From assembly GCA_016125505.1 (NCBI GenBank), contig WGLP01000006.1, forward strand, positions 186,001 through 250,000: DNA of 64,000 nt, written 5' to 3'. The stretch comes from Gammaproteobacteria bacterium. GTDB lineage: Bacteria; Pseudomonadota; Gammaproteobacteria; UBA6429; Thiohalophilaceae. How positions within the stretch are numbered: position 1 is the stretch's first letter; the number at the start of each line of letters is the position of its first letter. Positions 15,553 through 25,148 of this stretch are shown here, piece by piece. The position numbers and the translations under genes were made by a program. A model generated the notes under the pieces. It made no database searches and was not told the origin of the DNA. It saw only the letters and a list, made by a program, of their open reading frames with translations.

Positions 15553-18285
15553 CTACTTCCTGCGCAGGATGCACAACAACAGCAGTAGTAATACCAGCGC
15601 AATCAGGATAAGCAACAGCCACCATATCCAGCCCGGTATATGACACGGTGTCACGGTCACCACGGGCGTGCCCTGTACTACCGGCGTCACGGAAGGCGTG
15701 CCCTTGCTCTTGTCATACTTGACGGCAATGGCATAGATGCCGTTGTTGTAATCAATAACGGATGATTGCGCCAGGGCACCGTTTACCGAGAACTTGACCT
15801 GGTCGATATGGCCAGGCCCCAGATACCCCAGGTGGATATCGCGCGGCGTGACATAGTAGAGTGCCGTCACGATATTACCCGCGGTGCTCAGGATCTGATT
15901 ACCGGAGGTGGTGGTTGACGGATCCACGTCCAGGCGCACGTACTCGCCGAACTTTTCCGTCCGCTTGAATACCTGGCCATTCGGCGACGTGCCGGTAGCG
16001 CGGAAATTGAAGATATAACTGCCTTCGATCGTGGTGTTCTCGTACACGAGGGTATATACACCATCGTTAGCCGTGATATCACCATGCGTGCCGTCGTCGT
16101 ATAAGGTCAGGCCGTTATCCGCACCCTGCGTCAACGCGGATTTATGACAGGCATCCAGGATCGATTGCATCAATGCGAAGGCCGGTGGTTTGACATCCGC
16201 CGCGCCGGGATTACTTGTACTACTGCCCGCGCCGGTAGTCGCATTGCCTGCCGCGACAGGTGCCGTTGGCATCGTCATTGCGCGCATGCTCGTGCCGGTC
16301 GGGTACATGCCGGGCGGATCGATACGCACCGGCAATTGCGGTGTGATCTTTTTGCACGACTGGGGGTCCGTGGTCGAGGCAACTGTCCCGAAACCCTCTG
16401 TGGGTTTGACGATATCCACCTTCACCGTAGCCCCCGTCACCGGCACACCGTCTTCACGCAGACGCGCACGCAGGGTAATCGTGCTGCTGGTCCCGTGAGG
16501 TTGATTGTCCATAGCAAATTCCGCGCCCAGGCGCAGGTCCACCAGGGCGAAGACATTCGCCGCGCCGCTGGCATTATAACTATAGGTACCACTGCTGGTG
16601 ACTTTCGCCACCTTGGCGTAGCAATAACCCAGGGCGTCTTCGCAGTGCACCGTCACCGGATTGCTGGCGGGATCGGTGACCGTCATGGCCTCCGTGCCCG
16701 AGGCATCGGCCCAACTGGCGAAGATGATCAGATTGCTGTCCCCCGCCTGCACCGTCACCGAATCGTTGGTATGCGTGGTATCCAGGTTCAACTGATTGAG
16801 ACGGAAATAGGGAAACACACTCTCCAGGTAGTTCCGGGTCAACTCACCGGTGAGGGTGGCGCTATTCTCCACCAGATTGTAGATATTCGATGCCTTGCGT
16901 CCGCCAAAACAGGTTTTGATCTGGCTCAGCTTTGATTCGTCCACGGTGCCGGGTTCGCCGATGGCCACGGTGTTAACCCGCACAAGGCTGTCGCTCCCGC
17001 CAGTCGACAGGCAATTATTCGGCAGGTAGACAAAATCCACGTGCGGGTTATCGAAATCCAGCGTTGAACGGGGATAGTTATGCATGCCATCGCTCAACAT
17101 CATCACTACCTTCTGGCGAACGATATGCAATGCGGGGCCGGACTTGGTGGGATCGTCGGCGCTGAGATTGGGCGATGACGCCAGGGTCAGGGCCGGATTG
17201 TTCACGAACTTGGCGATGGTCTTGTTGACACCCTCGGCCATGGGCGTGGAACCACCGGGATTCGCCGGTAACGCATTCGTATAATTCACCGCCGCGGTCG
17301 TGATCGAACTCAGGCCCGGATAGGGATCCACGCCTAAAGGTTTACTGGTGGTAAAGGAACTCAAACCGATGCGGTCGCCGCCGGCCGTGAGGATGTCGTT
17401 AAACTTGGTATTAAGATCGCTATCCTGCAATAGTTTAAGAATCGCGACAAAATAATTGCCGGCATCCTTCACGGACTTCCATTTGTCGCCGTACATGCTG
17501 CCGGACTCGTCGGCCAGCAACATAAAATCGATCGGCGCGCGGGTGATCAGCGAATTCCAGGTCGCGGGGTCCGATGCCGATACCGTGCCCGGCCAGGTTG
17601 CCGAGCTGCCGAAGCCGTCCACATCCACGGTGCGCACGATGGCGCGCATCAACGAATTGAAATGGGTCAGACCGATATCGCTGGCGTGGATCGCCGCCTC
17701 GATGACCCACTGCGTCCCGGAACTCTGGGTAATGCAGTAGCGGCTGGCACTGACACCGCTATTCAGGTTGTCGCCGGTATTGACGATGACGGGACTGACC
17801 GGATCCGTTGTCACGTAATGCACTTCACCGCTGCGTTCGAACCGCAGACCTTTTTTAAAGCTGCCGTCGTTCTGGGTATCAAACATCAGCACAACGTTGT
17901 CGGGATTGGTGCCGGCCGAGGTCGTATTGTCCGTGACCTTCAGATAAAAATAGAGCTCATCGTCACCGCTGAGTGTGGGGTCGTCACCGGCGCCTTCAAA
18001 ACTGAAAGCGGCATGGTGAATGACAATACCACCTTCACCGCGCGGTGCGGTGCTGGCACCGGTATCGATCGCGACATAGTAACCATCCGTCGGTGCGCCC
18101 GGCCAGGCGCCCGGTGCACCCTCGGTACAACTGCCATCCGCGTCGATAGTTATCCCGCCACTCGACTCAGGCAGGATCAGGGTCGATGCCGCATACAGGG
18201 GCGCACTGCAGAACATCCCGGCCAGAATGATCCAGCCTGCCAGAAGACGCTCCCTGACTGCCGTGCTCAAATGTTTATTGCACAT
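15553..18285 (-). CDS. Exported von Willebrand factor A protein with C-terminal membrane anchor
   Basis: 910 residues. An N-terminal signal peptide (hydrophobic ~14-32, PLYAAS) precedes a beta-rich domain (~35-245). A vWA domain follows with MIDAS residues DESGS (259-263) and MMLSDGMHNYP. Further Ig-like segments come next (DNQPHGTSSTITLRARLREDG is of the inverse-agonist/choice-of-anchor type). The C terminus is a single hydrophobic helix followed by RRK. The sequence thus predicts export with inner-membrane anchoring, unusual inside a cytoplasm-assembled injection-system operon. It could form a membrane docking or sensing partner. vWA proteins generally bind protein ligands through a metal; the ligand here is unknown. 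Confidence 0.8.
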   Translation of the reverse strand: MCNKHLSTAVRERLLAGWIILAGMFCSAPLYAASTLILPESSGGITIDADGSCTEGAPGAWPGAPTDGYYVAIDTGASTAPRGEGGIVIHHAAFSFEGAGDDPTLSGDDELYFYLKVTDNTTSAGTNPDNVVLMFDTQNDGSFKKGLRFERSGEVHYVTTDPVSPVIVNTGDNLNSGVSASRYCITQSSGTQWVIEAAIHASDIGLTHFNSLMRAIVRTVDVDGFGSSATWPGTVSASDPATWNSLITRAPIDFMLLADESGSMYGDKWKSVKDAGNYFVAILKLLQDSDLNTKFNDILTAGGDRIGLSSFTTSKPLGVDPYPGLSSITTAAVNYTNALPANPGGSTPMAEGVNKTIAKFVNNPALTLASSPNLSADDPTKSGPALHIVRQKVVMMLSDGMHNYPRSTLDFDNPHVDFVYLPNNCLSTGGSDSLVRVNTVAIGEPGTVDESKLSQIKTCFGGRKASNIYNLVENSATLTGELTRNYLESVFPYFRLNQLNLDTTHTNDSVTVQAGDSNLIIFASWADASGTEAMTVTDPASNPVTVHCEDALGYCYAKVAKVTSSGTYSYNASGAANVFALVDLRLGAEFAMDNQPHGTSSTITLRARLREDGVPVTGATVKVDIVKPTEGFGTVASTTDPQSCKKITPQLPVRIDPPGMYPTGTSMRAMTMPTAPVAAGNATTGAGSSTSNPGAADVKPPAFALMQSILDACHKSALTQGADNGLTLYDDGTHGDITANDGVYTLVYENTTIEGSYIFNFRATGTSPNGQVFKRTEKFGEYVRLDVDPSTTTSGNQILSTAGNIVTALYYVTPRDIHLGYLGPGHIDQVKFSVNGALAQSSVIDYNNGIYAIAVKYDKSKGTPSVTPVVQGTPVVTVTPCHIPGWIWWLLLILIALVLLLLLLCILRRK

Positions 18286-18317
18286 AATGCCTCCGTGTTA
18301 ATTTATATTTTGTATCT

Positions 18318-20213
18318 TTATGCGTTTGTAATAATAAAGTTCAGGTCATACGTTGCGGTGTCACTCGTGGTGACACCGGTGGCGGTAATGTGGATTGTGC
18401 CGACGGCACCCGCAGCGGAACTCCCGGTCTTGCGGATAACGATACCGACACCGAAGGAACTCCCCGCGCCCAGACTGCCCAGCGTCGTCGTGCTGGGTGT
18501 CGTGTCAGTTGGTACCCAGCCGGTGATGCTGCCGGTACTCAACTCGACCAGCCATGCGATGTTGAAATCCTGCGTGGTGCCCGTGAGATTGCGGAACACA
18601 AAATTCAGGTTCACACCCTCCGGCCGTGTGACCAGGGTATTGGGGATCTCGACCTGGCCGGAACTGTTAAGCGGCGGGCCGTTATACAGGAAGGCATCGC
18701 CGATGGTCGGCATGACACCGATGGTTAAGGCTAAAGGCGGCTGCGTGCTGGTGATCCCCGAGTTGCGCCGCGGCGTCGCAATCACGCTCAGGTTCGCGCT
18801 GGCGTCGCTGGCATTTGGCGTTACCTGAAACGCGATGATGTTGCTATTGCCGGGCTGCCCGACATTGTTCAGGGTCAGGGATTGCGTTGCCGGTGTCACC
18901 GTCCAGAAGCTGGAATCCAGCGAGGCATTCACGTCGATCAATTCATGCCCCTGGGCCGAAGTCAATTCATTGCGTATTTCGATTGATATCGTGTAGACGT
19001 GACCGGCCACCAGATTTTCCAGGGGACTGATGTCCTGGAAATCGACCAGGACATCGCCCTCGGGCAAGGCGTCGACATCCGCGGCCAGCCACTGGTTGAT
19101 CGATAGCTGCTGTTCGTAGGCATCGATAAGGTCCTGTGCACTCAGCGCTGTCTCCAGCACATTCAGGCGCGCGGTGTAGTCACTGTTGAATGCGCCAAAG
19201 GTCGGCGGCGAGTCGTTATGTGCGCTGAGCGTCGTCAGCACTTCCCGCTGCGCCGCCAGCAAGGTCGTGAAGACCTGGCCGACATCGCCGAGATTCAGGT
19301 TATTGGTCCTGGCCTGTAACGCGGCGGTGGTGCACACCTGCACCAGATTGTTGATGGCGAAGAGGACCATGGTGCGCGCCACGTTGTCGGTTAAATCGAA
19401 AAATAATTGATCGTTCTCGACACGCAACAGATAAATGCTGCGCAGGGCGTCGAGCAGGTCCACCAGCAGTTGATTGGAAAAGGTATGAATTCCGCGCACG
19501 ATGCTGAAGGGCCGCTTGAGGTATTGCGCGACATTGATGTTGCGCGTGCGCAAGTCGTAAATCCATTCCGGCGCGATCGCCGGACTGTTTGTGCTGCGCA
19601 CAATCAGGGCCAGCGGCATATAGACATGCCCGGCTTGCGTGGCAATCGTCGCAAGGTCACTGGCGTCTTGCGCGACGCGCACCAGCCAGCGCCGTTCCAG
19701 GCGGCGCGCGGTCTCCAGCCCGACGGAGACGTCGACCAGGCGGTCGTCGTGGCGGTCCGAGGTCACCGGACCGATCTCCTGTTCCCACACATCCAGGTAG
19801 ACCAGGTCGGTCCGCGGCACGTCCGCCGGATTCGGCGGGGTAATCGCATCGATGCTCAGGCCGAACAGCGTTGCCTGATCGGTGTATGACAGGCCACTGT
19901 TCTCGTTGATCACCAGCATGCCGTCCACCATGGCACGGCCGGTACTGATACTGAAATTGTTATTGCTGGTGGCCGCGCCGATGCGAAAGCCGTCCGCGTC
20001 ATCGGGGACACAGTTACCCAGATAGTGTCGCAGGTAAAGCCGCGCCTCCTGGCGGCGGATATCGTCCATGTCGTTCCAGTCGGCATCCAGCAAGGGCACG
20101 CCCTGCTGCATCTTCACCGCAACGTAATGCCGCGGGTCCGTCACCGTGCTGCCACTGAGGATCTGATGCACGATGTTGGTCAACTGGTATGTGTTGCGTG
20201 AGTAATCACCCAT
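18318..20213 (-). CDS. DUF6519-type eCIS structural protein
   Basis: 631 residues. The N-terminal third (YVAVKMQQGVPLLDADWNDM, then RRQEARLYLRHYLG and GRAMVDGMLV) matches the DUF6519 family found in phage-tail-like clusters, where a bound-ligand or fibre-attachment role is suspected. A helical middle (~215-360) is followed by Ig-like beta domains to the C terminus (LSVIATPRRNSGITS, TATGVTTSDTATYDL). There is no signal peptide. It is co-directional with the eCIS genes, 21 bases after the next upstream gene. The exact particle position is unknown. Confidence 0.65.
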   Translation of the reverse strand: MGDYSRNTYQLTNIVHQILSGSTVTDPRHYVAVKMQQGVPLLDADWNDMDDIRRQEARLYLRHYLGNCVPDDADGFRIGAATSNNNFSISTGRAMVDGMLVINENSGLSYTDQATLFGLSIDAITPPNPADVPRTDLVYLDVWEQEIGPVTSDRHDDRLVDVSVGLETARRLERRWLVRVAQDASDLATIATQAGHVYMPLALIVRSTNSPAIAPEWIYDLRTRNINVAQYLKRPFSIVRGIHTFSNQLLVDLLDALRSIYLLRVENDQLFFDLTDNVARTMVLFAINNLVQVCTTAALQARTNNLNLGDVGQVFTTLLAAQREVLTTLSAHNDSPPTFGAFNSDYTARLNVLETALSAQDLIDAYEQQLSINQWLAADVDALPEGDVLVDFQDISPLENLVAGHVYTISIEIRNELTSAQGHELIDVNASLDSSFWTVTPATQSLTLNNVGQPGNSNIIAFQVTPNASDASANLSVIATPRRNSGITSTQPPLALTIGVMPTIGDAFLYNGPPLNSSGQVEIPNTLVTRPEGVNLNFVFRNLTGTTQDFNIAWLVELSTGSITGWVPTDTTPSTTTLGSLGAGSSFGVGIVIRKTGSSAAGAVGTIHITATGVTTSDTATYDLNFIITNA

Positions 20214-20234
20214 AACCTGATCCTTGTCTTATCC

Positions 20235-20756
20235 CTAAAACGTAAGCCTGACTTTGCGCACCAGGACATCGCCGGTGCTGATGTTGATAACCGGATGGCG
20301 CACGTAATCGATCATGTAATCCGTGGTACCGCGGCGCCCGATGAGCGCAAATTCCCGCAAGGGAAAGACTTCGCCTGCACCCAGCGGGAAACTGCTGCTG
20401 TTGATATTCACCGTGATCTCAAGACGATTGGTCGGCGAGCTTGTCACGGCGCCGACGGAATCGATGAAATCGATCTGCATGTCCGCATCGGCCGTCGAGA
20501 TCGAGCGAAAGGTGGTGTCCACCAGACTGGCCGTTGTCTCCGACGGCGGCGTATACATACTGCTATCCCACAGGCTGTCGCCCCGCCCCAGGTCGATGCG
20601 CTGAATACCCAGCGCGGTATCGCCTTTCATAAAGGCGGCGAGCAAGACGCGGCAATCATTCACCACCACGTTGGAGCGCCAGCCGAAATCGATACCGGCG
20701 GCACCGGCCCTAGTCAGTACGTCGTGATAAATGCCCTGCGGCAACTGGATTTGCAT
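20235..20756 (-). CDS. Conserved small eCIS protein, beta-rich, function unknown
   Basis: 173 residues, no signal peptide, predicted mostly beta from alternating hydrophobic segments (MQIDFIDSVG, RLEITVNINSSSFPLGAG, FPLREFALIGRRGTTDYMID). The last of these, with its 'REFALIGR' phrase, is reminiscent of phage tail-fibre accessory domains. Its ATG overlaps the stop of the upstream gene (ATGA at 20756), which argues for coupled synthesis with the tail protein I-like gene. I do not recognise a named family. Confidence 0.55.
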   Translation of the reverse strand: MQIQLPQGIYHDVLTRAGAAGIDFGWRSNVVVNDCRVLLAAFMKGDTALGIQRIDLGRGDSLWDSSMYTPPSETTASLVDTTFRSISTADADMQIDFIDSVGAVTSSPTNRLEITVNINSSSFPLGAGEVFPLREFALIGRRGTTDYMIDYVRHPVINISTGDVLVRKVRLTF

Positions 20757-23167
20757 CAGCCTGTCCCTCCGCTCAACTCATCGCTGAAGTCTTCACCGCT
20801 GGCCAGTGCCTGGGCGGTCAACACGCCGGACACATCGTCGGCCCACTGCTCCACGATATAGTGCGCACCCGCACCGGCCGGCAGGTCGTAACTGTAGACC
20901 GCCTCCGCATGCACGTCCGTCACCGGGATAAATACCGCGCGATCGGTGATGGGCATAAACTCCTGCACCACCGGCCGCAAGCGTTGAATGCCGTTCTCGA
21001 GTACATTGACATCGTAGGTGCCGGCATCGAGAAAGACGCCCAGGGTATCGCGGGCAATGCGATTGCTGTCGTCGCGCACGCCCTGCTGGCCGGTGTCATA
21101 GGTGTAACACACGGTGTCTTCAAAGGACTGTATGCGGTTGATGTGCTCGCGGTTGCGGACGTTGAGCAGGACCGCGCCGCTATAGCGAAAATCATTGAAC
21201 GCGGTCTTGCGATACACACGGCTGTCGTATTGCCTGTGTTGATTGGCGCGAAACAGCACGTGCGTCAGCGTGCCGGTCATTATCACGTTGGGTGCGCTTT
21301 GCGAATACGGCGAAGAGCTTAATGCCGCCATGCCGGTCCAGGTGTTGCTGCCAACATTCGTCAGGATCCCATGCCAGATCGACCAGCCCGCACTGCCCCG
21401 CTCCGAACTCCAGAAGAGTTCCACCTGTCCGCCATGCACAATGGCAAAGGGGTCCTTGTCGCCGTGATTGTCGTTGACTGAATCTTTCGGCACGGCTCTG
21501 ATCGTTGACCAGCCGGTGGCGTTGAGCACGATATTGTTCTTCACCCGGTAGACCAGGTGTTTGCGGATCAGCGCCGGGTCCGAGGTCGGGTCCTCGCGGC
21601 TCCAGAAGACGATCACGCGATCGTTCGGCGGTCCGGGCACAAACAACACCTGATAATCGTTGCCGACACGCGCATCCTGCGTACTGATCAGGGGAAAGGT
21701 TTGCGGCGTGCCCCAGTTCGTGCCGTCGTGACGGTTATAACGTAATTGCCAGGTTGCACCTGACTTTTCCAACCAGAACAACCAGAGGCGGCCGTCGGGT
21801 GCGAGCTGACAATACGGTGAACGCCGTTGCAGCGTGTCGTCATACACGCCTGCCTCGGCAAAGGGATTATCGGCAATATCCACGCTGGGGTCATCCAGGT
21901 GAGGTCCGCGTAAGGACCAGCGCGCATCCTGGCGTTGCCGGTAAAAGATACGCCAGTGCGCCTGCGCCTCGGCATAGGCCGACCAGAACAGATGCAAGCT
22001 GCCGTTATACGTCACCGCCGCCGGTTCCTGACTGAGATTGTCTTGATCGCTGATCAGGACATCACTCGGACCGAGGTTCAACACATCGGCATTGACTGCA
22101 TAGACACGGATGACCCTGGGCAAGACTTCCAGCAGATACTGGCGGCTTGCGTCCGCCAGGGACCATACATTCGGTGAAACGGCGGTGAGGGTTGCGACTT
22201 GATCGATGACCACCCCTCTGTCGCGCAAGGCGGCGTATAAGCTCGCGGAAATCGAACCGGCGGTGATCTCCGCCAACAACAGCGACGAGGTGAGATCGTG
22301 ATACGCGGTATGCTTGTACCACAACTCCCAACGCCCGTTGCGCCGGGTATGATAAAACAGCCAGTGCAGGCCATTTTGATCCGTGGCATAGCCGTTGCGG
22401 CCGGCATAATTAAAATCGAGCGAAAGACATTCCGGCGCGGTTGACCAGGTCCCGCTGCCGTCGCGTTGTATGCGCCACAGATTAAGCCGCTCCGGCCGGT
22501 TACTCGCATAGACATTGTTGACGTATTCCTTGCTGCGGCAGTCCCACTTGCTGATGCGCTGGATCGTGGCCTCGATGGTCGGCTGCAATTCGACGGCCTT
22601 ATATATATAAGGAGCGCTTGCGATCTCGCGGCGTTGCTGAAACACCTCCAGCGTGTGGTCCGTGCGCCAGCCGATCCAGTCCGCCAGCAGCGGCAACAGC
22701 TCGCCATTGATCCGGTCCAGGCTGGTGGTGGACTGCATCGCCTCGGCAATACTGTGGAGCTGATCCAGTTGCCCGCCCGTCACCTGCAGGAAACGTTTCA
22801 GGAATCCGGACTCGTCATAACGCTGATAAATCTTGGGCAAGGTATCGTATAGATAACCGGCATAGCCGTTCGGCGCCGTGGTATAGCGTGCGATCCGCAT
22901 TTTGTCGTCGAGGTCGAAGACCGGCGTTGTCCCCGTAAACGGAAACAGGCTGTAATAGTAGACACGATTTTCGAACAGGCCGTGATCGTGATACTGGTTG
23001 TCATCGCTGACATCGGCGACCACGCCATCGTCCGGGTGCAAGGGATAGGTATCGTCGCGCCGGGTGATACGCACGCCGGTGATCCCGGCGGCAGGGTCCG
23101 CTACCCAGGCCAGGTCGATGCGATTGCCGGCCGGGTGTGCTTCCGCGTTGAGAGACAGTAAGCCCAC
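20756..23167 (-). CDS. Tail protein I-like baseplate protein fused to a beta-propeller
   Basis: 803 residues. An N-terminal fibronectin-like strand region is followed by a tail protein I-like domain (~120-215: YLYDTLPKIYQRYDESGFL, RFLQVTGGQLDQLH, LLPLLADWIGW, RREIASAPYIYKAVE). The rest of the middle carries at least five repeated blade-like units with the pattern L-x-LFW...W-x-I/L-x-Y (LHWLFYHTRRNGRW, LHLFWSAYAE, LWLFWLEKSG, VELFWSSERGSAGW, THVLFRANQ). That indicates a beta-propeller inserted between the baseplate domain and a C-terminal beta domain. gpI-type proteins join the baseplate to tail fibres; the propeller would be an exposed ligand-binding part (inference). Confidence 0.75.
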   Translation of the reverse strand: MGLLSLNAEAHPAGNRIDLAWVADPAAGITGVRITRRDDTYPLHPDDGVVADVSDDNQYHDHGLFENRVYYYSLFPFTGTTPVFDLDDKMRIARYTTAPNGYAGYLYDTLPKIYQRYDESGFLKRFLQVTGGQLDQLHSIAEAMQSTTSLDRINGELLPLLADWIGWRTDHTLEVFQQRREIASAPYIYKAVELQPTIEATIQRISKWDCRSKEYVNNVYASNRPERLNLWRIQRDGSGTWSTAPECLSLDFNYAGRNGYATDQNGLHWLFYHTRRNGRWELWYKHTAYHDLTSSLLLAEITAGSISASLYAALRDRGVVIDQVATLTAVSPNVWSLADASRQYLLEVLPRVIRVYAVNADVLNLGPSDVLISDQDNLSQEPAAVTYNGSLHLFWSAYAEAQAHWRIFYRQRQDARWSLRGPHLDDPSVDIADNPFAEAGVYDDTLQRRSPYCQLAPDGRLWLFWLEKSGATWQLRYNRHDGTNWGTPQTFPLISTQDARVGNDYQVLFVPGPPNDRVIVFWSREDPTSDPALIRKHLVYRVKNNIVLNATGWSTIRAVPKDSVNDNHGDKDPFAIVHGGQVELFWSSERGSAGWSIWHGILTNVGSNTWTGMAALSSSPYSQSAPNVIMTGTLTHVLFRANQHRQYDSRVYRKTAFNDFRYSGAVLLNVRNREHINRIQSFEDTVCYTYDTGQQGVRDDSNRIARDTLGVFLDAGTYDVNVLENGIQRLRPVVQEFMPITDRAVFIPVTDVHAEAVYSYDLPAGAGAHYIVEQWADDVSGVLTAQALASGEDFSDELSGGTG

Positions 23168-23168
23168 C

Positions 23169-24755
23169 TCAATAACCTCCCACCAGCCTGGTGATATTCA
23201 GGCCTGCCACGTAAGGCTGGTCGGATGCGGGGTCGTTGATGTCGATACCCGGCAGCCGCGGGATCTCGCTGTCGCGCAATTTGATCTTGCCCGGGGCATC
23301 GTAGGCCGACGGCACACCGTCGCGCCGCGGGTCGGCGATGATCACATACGTCACGCCGTCGAGTTTCTCGATGGCCTCGTAAAACTTGCTGACGTAAATG
23401 ATCTCGCCGAAGTCGACATTATTGAAATCCAGCAGGTCGGCGACCGCCGCCTGGATCTTTTCCGTCATCTGCAGGCGCGAGTAATAACTCTCGATACCGA
23501 TCTCCGCATCGATATAGATTTTCACGTACTCGACATCGTCCACTTCGATGTTGGTCGAAATGGGCCGCTTGTCGAAAAAGTATTTGATCAGGTTTTCGCG
23601 CAGGACATCGCTGACCCGCCCGCCGCCCGGCGGTGCGACATACAAGGTCACTTCATTCCAGTGGGTCGCGACCGCGCGCACCTTGCCCTCGCCGATGTAT
23701 TTGAGCGCGAGCACCCGATAATCCTCCGCGGTCACCGCACGGTTTTGGGAGCGGAATACCTTGGGCGCGTTTGCCACTGCATGCTCGATGGTCTCCCGAT
23801 CCGAACCGCCGGTGGCCGCATCGGGATTTGTTACCGTCGCACCGATGGTATTCAATGCCGGCGCGTCCGCCAGTGTCGTGATCGTCCCGGCGGAGACATT
23901 GCCGCTGGCGCCGCCACCGGTACGATAACTCGCCTTCACCACCGCACCGCTGGGAATGGCCGCCCCGGTATCGCCACCACCGAAACGGAGCGTGGCGCGA
24001 TCGTTCTCGTCGATCTCCAGCGTAAAATCCTTTGCGCCGGGCAGACTGAAGGCCAGCGATTCCTGCAGGCGCCAGTCCGCGTCGATCACGCCGCCCAGAT
24101 CCATCCAGACCTGAATGTCCCGGTTGATGGCCTCGTTGCGATCCGCGGTGCTGTCCGTCGGGCGCAGGATCAGGGGTGAAAAATTCAGGGCGAAGGTCTG
24201 GTCCGCCGAGCCGTCGGAGGTGCCGAGCACGTCTTCACGAATGTATTTGCCCTGCTCGATATCGATCTCGTACAACTTGTTGCCGCTGGCACTGTCGATG
24301 GCCAGGGTGGAACAATCCAGGTCGAAGCTTTCACCGGTGTATTCATAGCGGATGCTGCTGCTGTCGCGGGTGCTGGGCGTGGCGAAGGCATCACCCTTGC
24401 GGATGCGCACGACACCGTTGTAGGTTGCCGCAATGGTGATCTGCAGGCGGGCCGCCGCCGGGGTTGCGGTCGCCAGGCGATAACTGATCAGTTTCAAGTG
24501 CTGGATGACACTGCGCCGCTCTTTCGCCGTCGTCAAAAAGGCCTCGTTGGCAATGCGATCCTGGTAATAACTCAGCACGTCGCCGGCATGGGCAAACAAT
24601 TGCAGCAGCACATGACCGAAGTCCGTCTGCTTGTCGTAATCCTTCCATTCCGGTATCAACTGCGGAATGACCTTTTTCATGGACGCGAGCAGACTGTCGT
24701 AGTCCTTCGCCATGTAATCGATGATGCGCGCGCTGCTGTCCTGTTTTGTGTCCAT
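23169..24755 (-). CDS. Baseplate J-like protein (Afp11/Pvc11-type wedge)
   Basis: 528 residues from the ATG at 24755, chosen because AGGGA lies five bases upstream; a GTG at 24770 overlapping the gp25 stop is the alternative. The N-terminal segment (ARIIDYMAKDYDSLLASM, VLLQLFAHAGDVLSYYQDRI, ANEAFLTTAKERRSV) is the hallmark of putative baseplate assembly proteins in eCIS loci. The C-terminal half has the gpJ/gp47 features (LRFGGGDTGAAIPSGA, NAPKVFRSQNRAVTAEDY, IDAEIGIESYY). It should form the wedge ring around the hub. It ends two bases before the gpI-like gene starts. Confidence 0.88.
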   Translation of the reverse strand: MDTKQDSSARIIDYMAKDYDSLLASMKKVIPQLIPEWKDYDKQTDFGHVLLQLFAHAGDVLSYYQDRIANEAFLTTAKERRSVIQHLKLISYRLATATPAAARLQITIAATYNGVVRIRKGDAFATPSTRDSSSIRYEYTGESFDLDCSTLAIDSASGNKLYEIDIEQGKYIREDVLGTSDGSADQTFALNFSPLILRPTDSTADRNEAINRDIQVWMDLGGVIDADWRLQESLAFSLPGAKDFTLEIDENDRATLRFGGGDTGAAIPSGAVVKASYRTGGGASGNVSAGTITTLADAPALNTIGATVTNPDAATGGSDRETIEHAVANAPKVFRSQNRAVTAEDYRVLALKYIGEGKVRAVATHWNEVTLYVAPPGGGRVSDVLRENLIKYFFDKRPISTNIEVDDVEYVKIYIDAEIGIESYYSRLQMTEKIQAAVADLLDFNNVDFGEIIYVSKFYEAIEKLDGVTYVIIADPRRDGVPSAYDAPGKIKLRDSEIPRLPGIDINDPASDQPYVAGLNITRLVGGY

Positions 24756-24766
24756 CGCTGTCCCTG

Positions 24767-25141
24767 TCACTTGAACTGAATGATCATCGCCTGCTGTTGC
24801 AGGTCCTGGATTTTGGTATAGGCAAGCTCGATCACGATGTAGCCGTCCTGCTGGATGGAAGGGTCGATCCTGACCAGGTCGATCTTGATTTCATCGCCCA
24901 ACCAGCGACTCAGCGCCTGCCCCACCGTGAACTGGGTTGCCGCCAGCAGGATGCTGCCGTTCGGTTCGAACATCAGGTTGAGCAGGCCGCAACCGAATTC
25001 CGGCTGATGCACCCGTTCGCCCGGAGTCGTGAACAACACCTGTAACACCTTGCCGCGTAATACCTCGTCGCCGCCGTAAACGCGCACCGCCCCGGCGTCG
25101 TCGGCGACCATGGGAAATCCTGCGGCGTTTTGCAGTTTCAT
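24767..25141 (-). CDS. gp25/GPW-family baseplate wedge protein (Afp9/Pvc9-like)
   Basis: 124 residues with the gp25 pattern: EVLRGKVLQVLFTTPGERVH, QPEFGCGLLNLMFEPN, then QALSRWLGDEIKI and a beta C terminus. The conserved Glu-Pro-Arg region of gp25 (R-x-x-x-x-x-FG) is readable. gp25 proteins connect the baseplate to the sheath and help trigger contraction. It sits between a small conserved gene and the gpJ-like gene, the usual order in eCIS clusters. Confidence 0.9.
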   Translation of the reverse strand: MKLQNAAGFPMVADDAGAVRVYGGDEVLRGKVLQVLFTTPGERVHQPEFGCGLLNLMFEPNGSILLAATQFTVGQALSRWLGDEIKIDLVRIDPSIQQDGYIVIELAYTKIQDLQQQAMIIQFK

Positions 25142-25148
25142 ATTCGTC

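Noticed and set aside
17662-18828. 388-codon plus-strand frame
   Set aside because: Lies opposite the vWA and DUF6519 genes, with Arg/His-rich composition typical of an antisense shadow.
23064-24179. 371-codon plus-strand frame
   Set aside because: Opposite the gpJ-like gene, no family features; shadow of a GC-rich gene.
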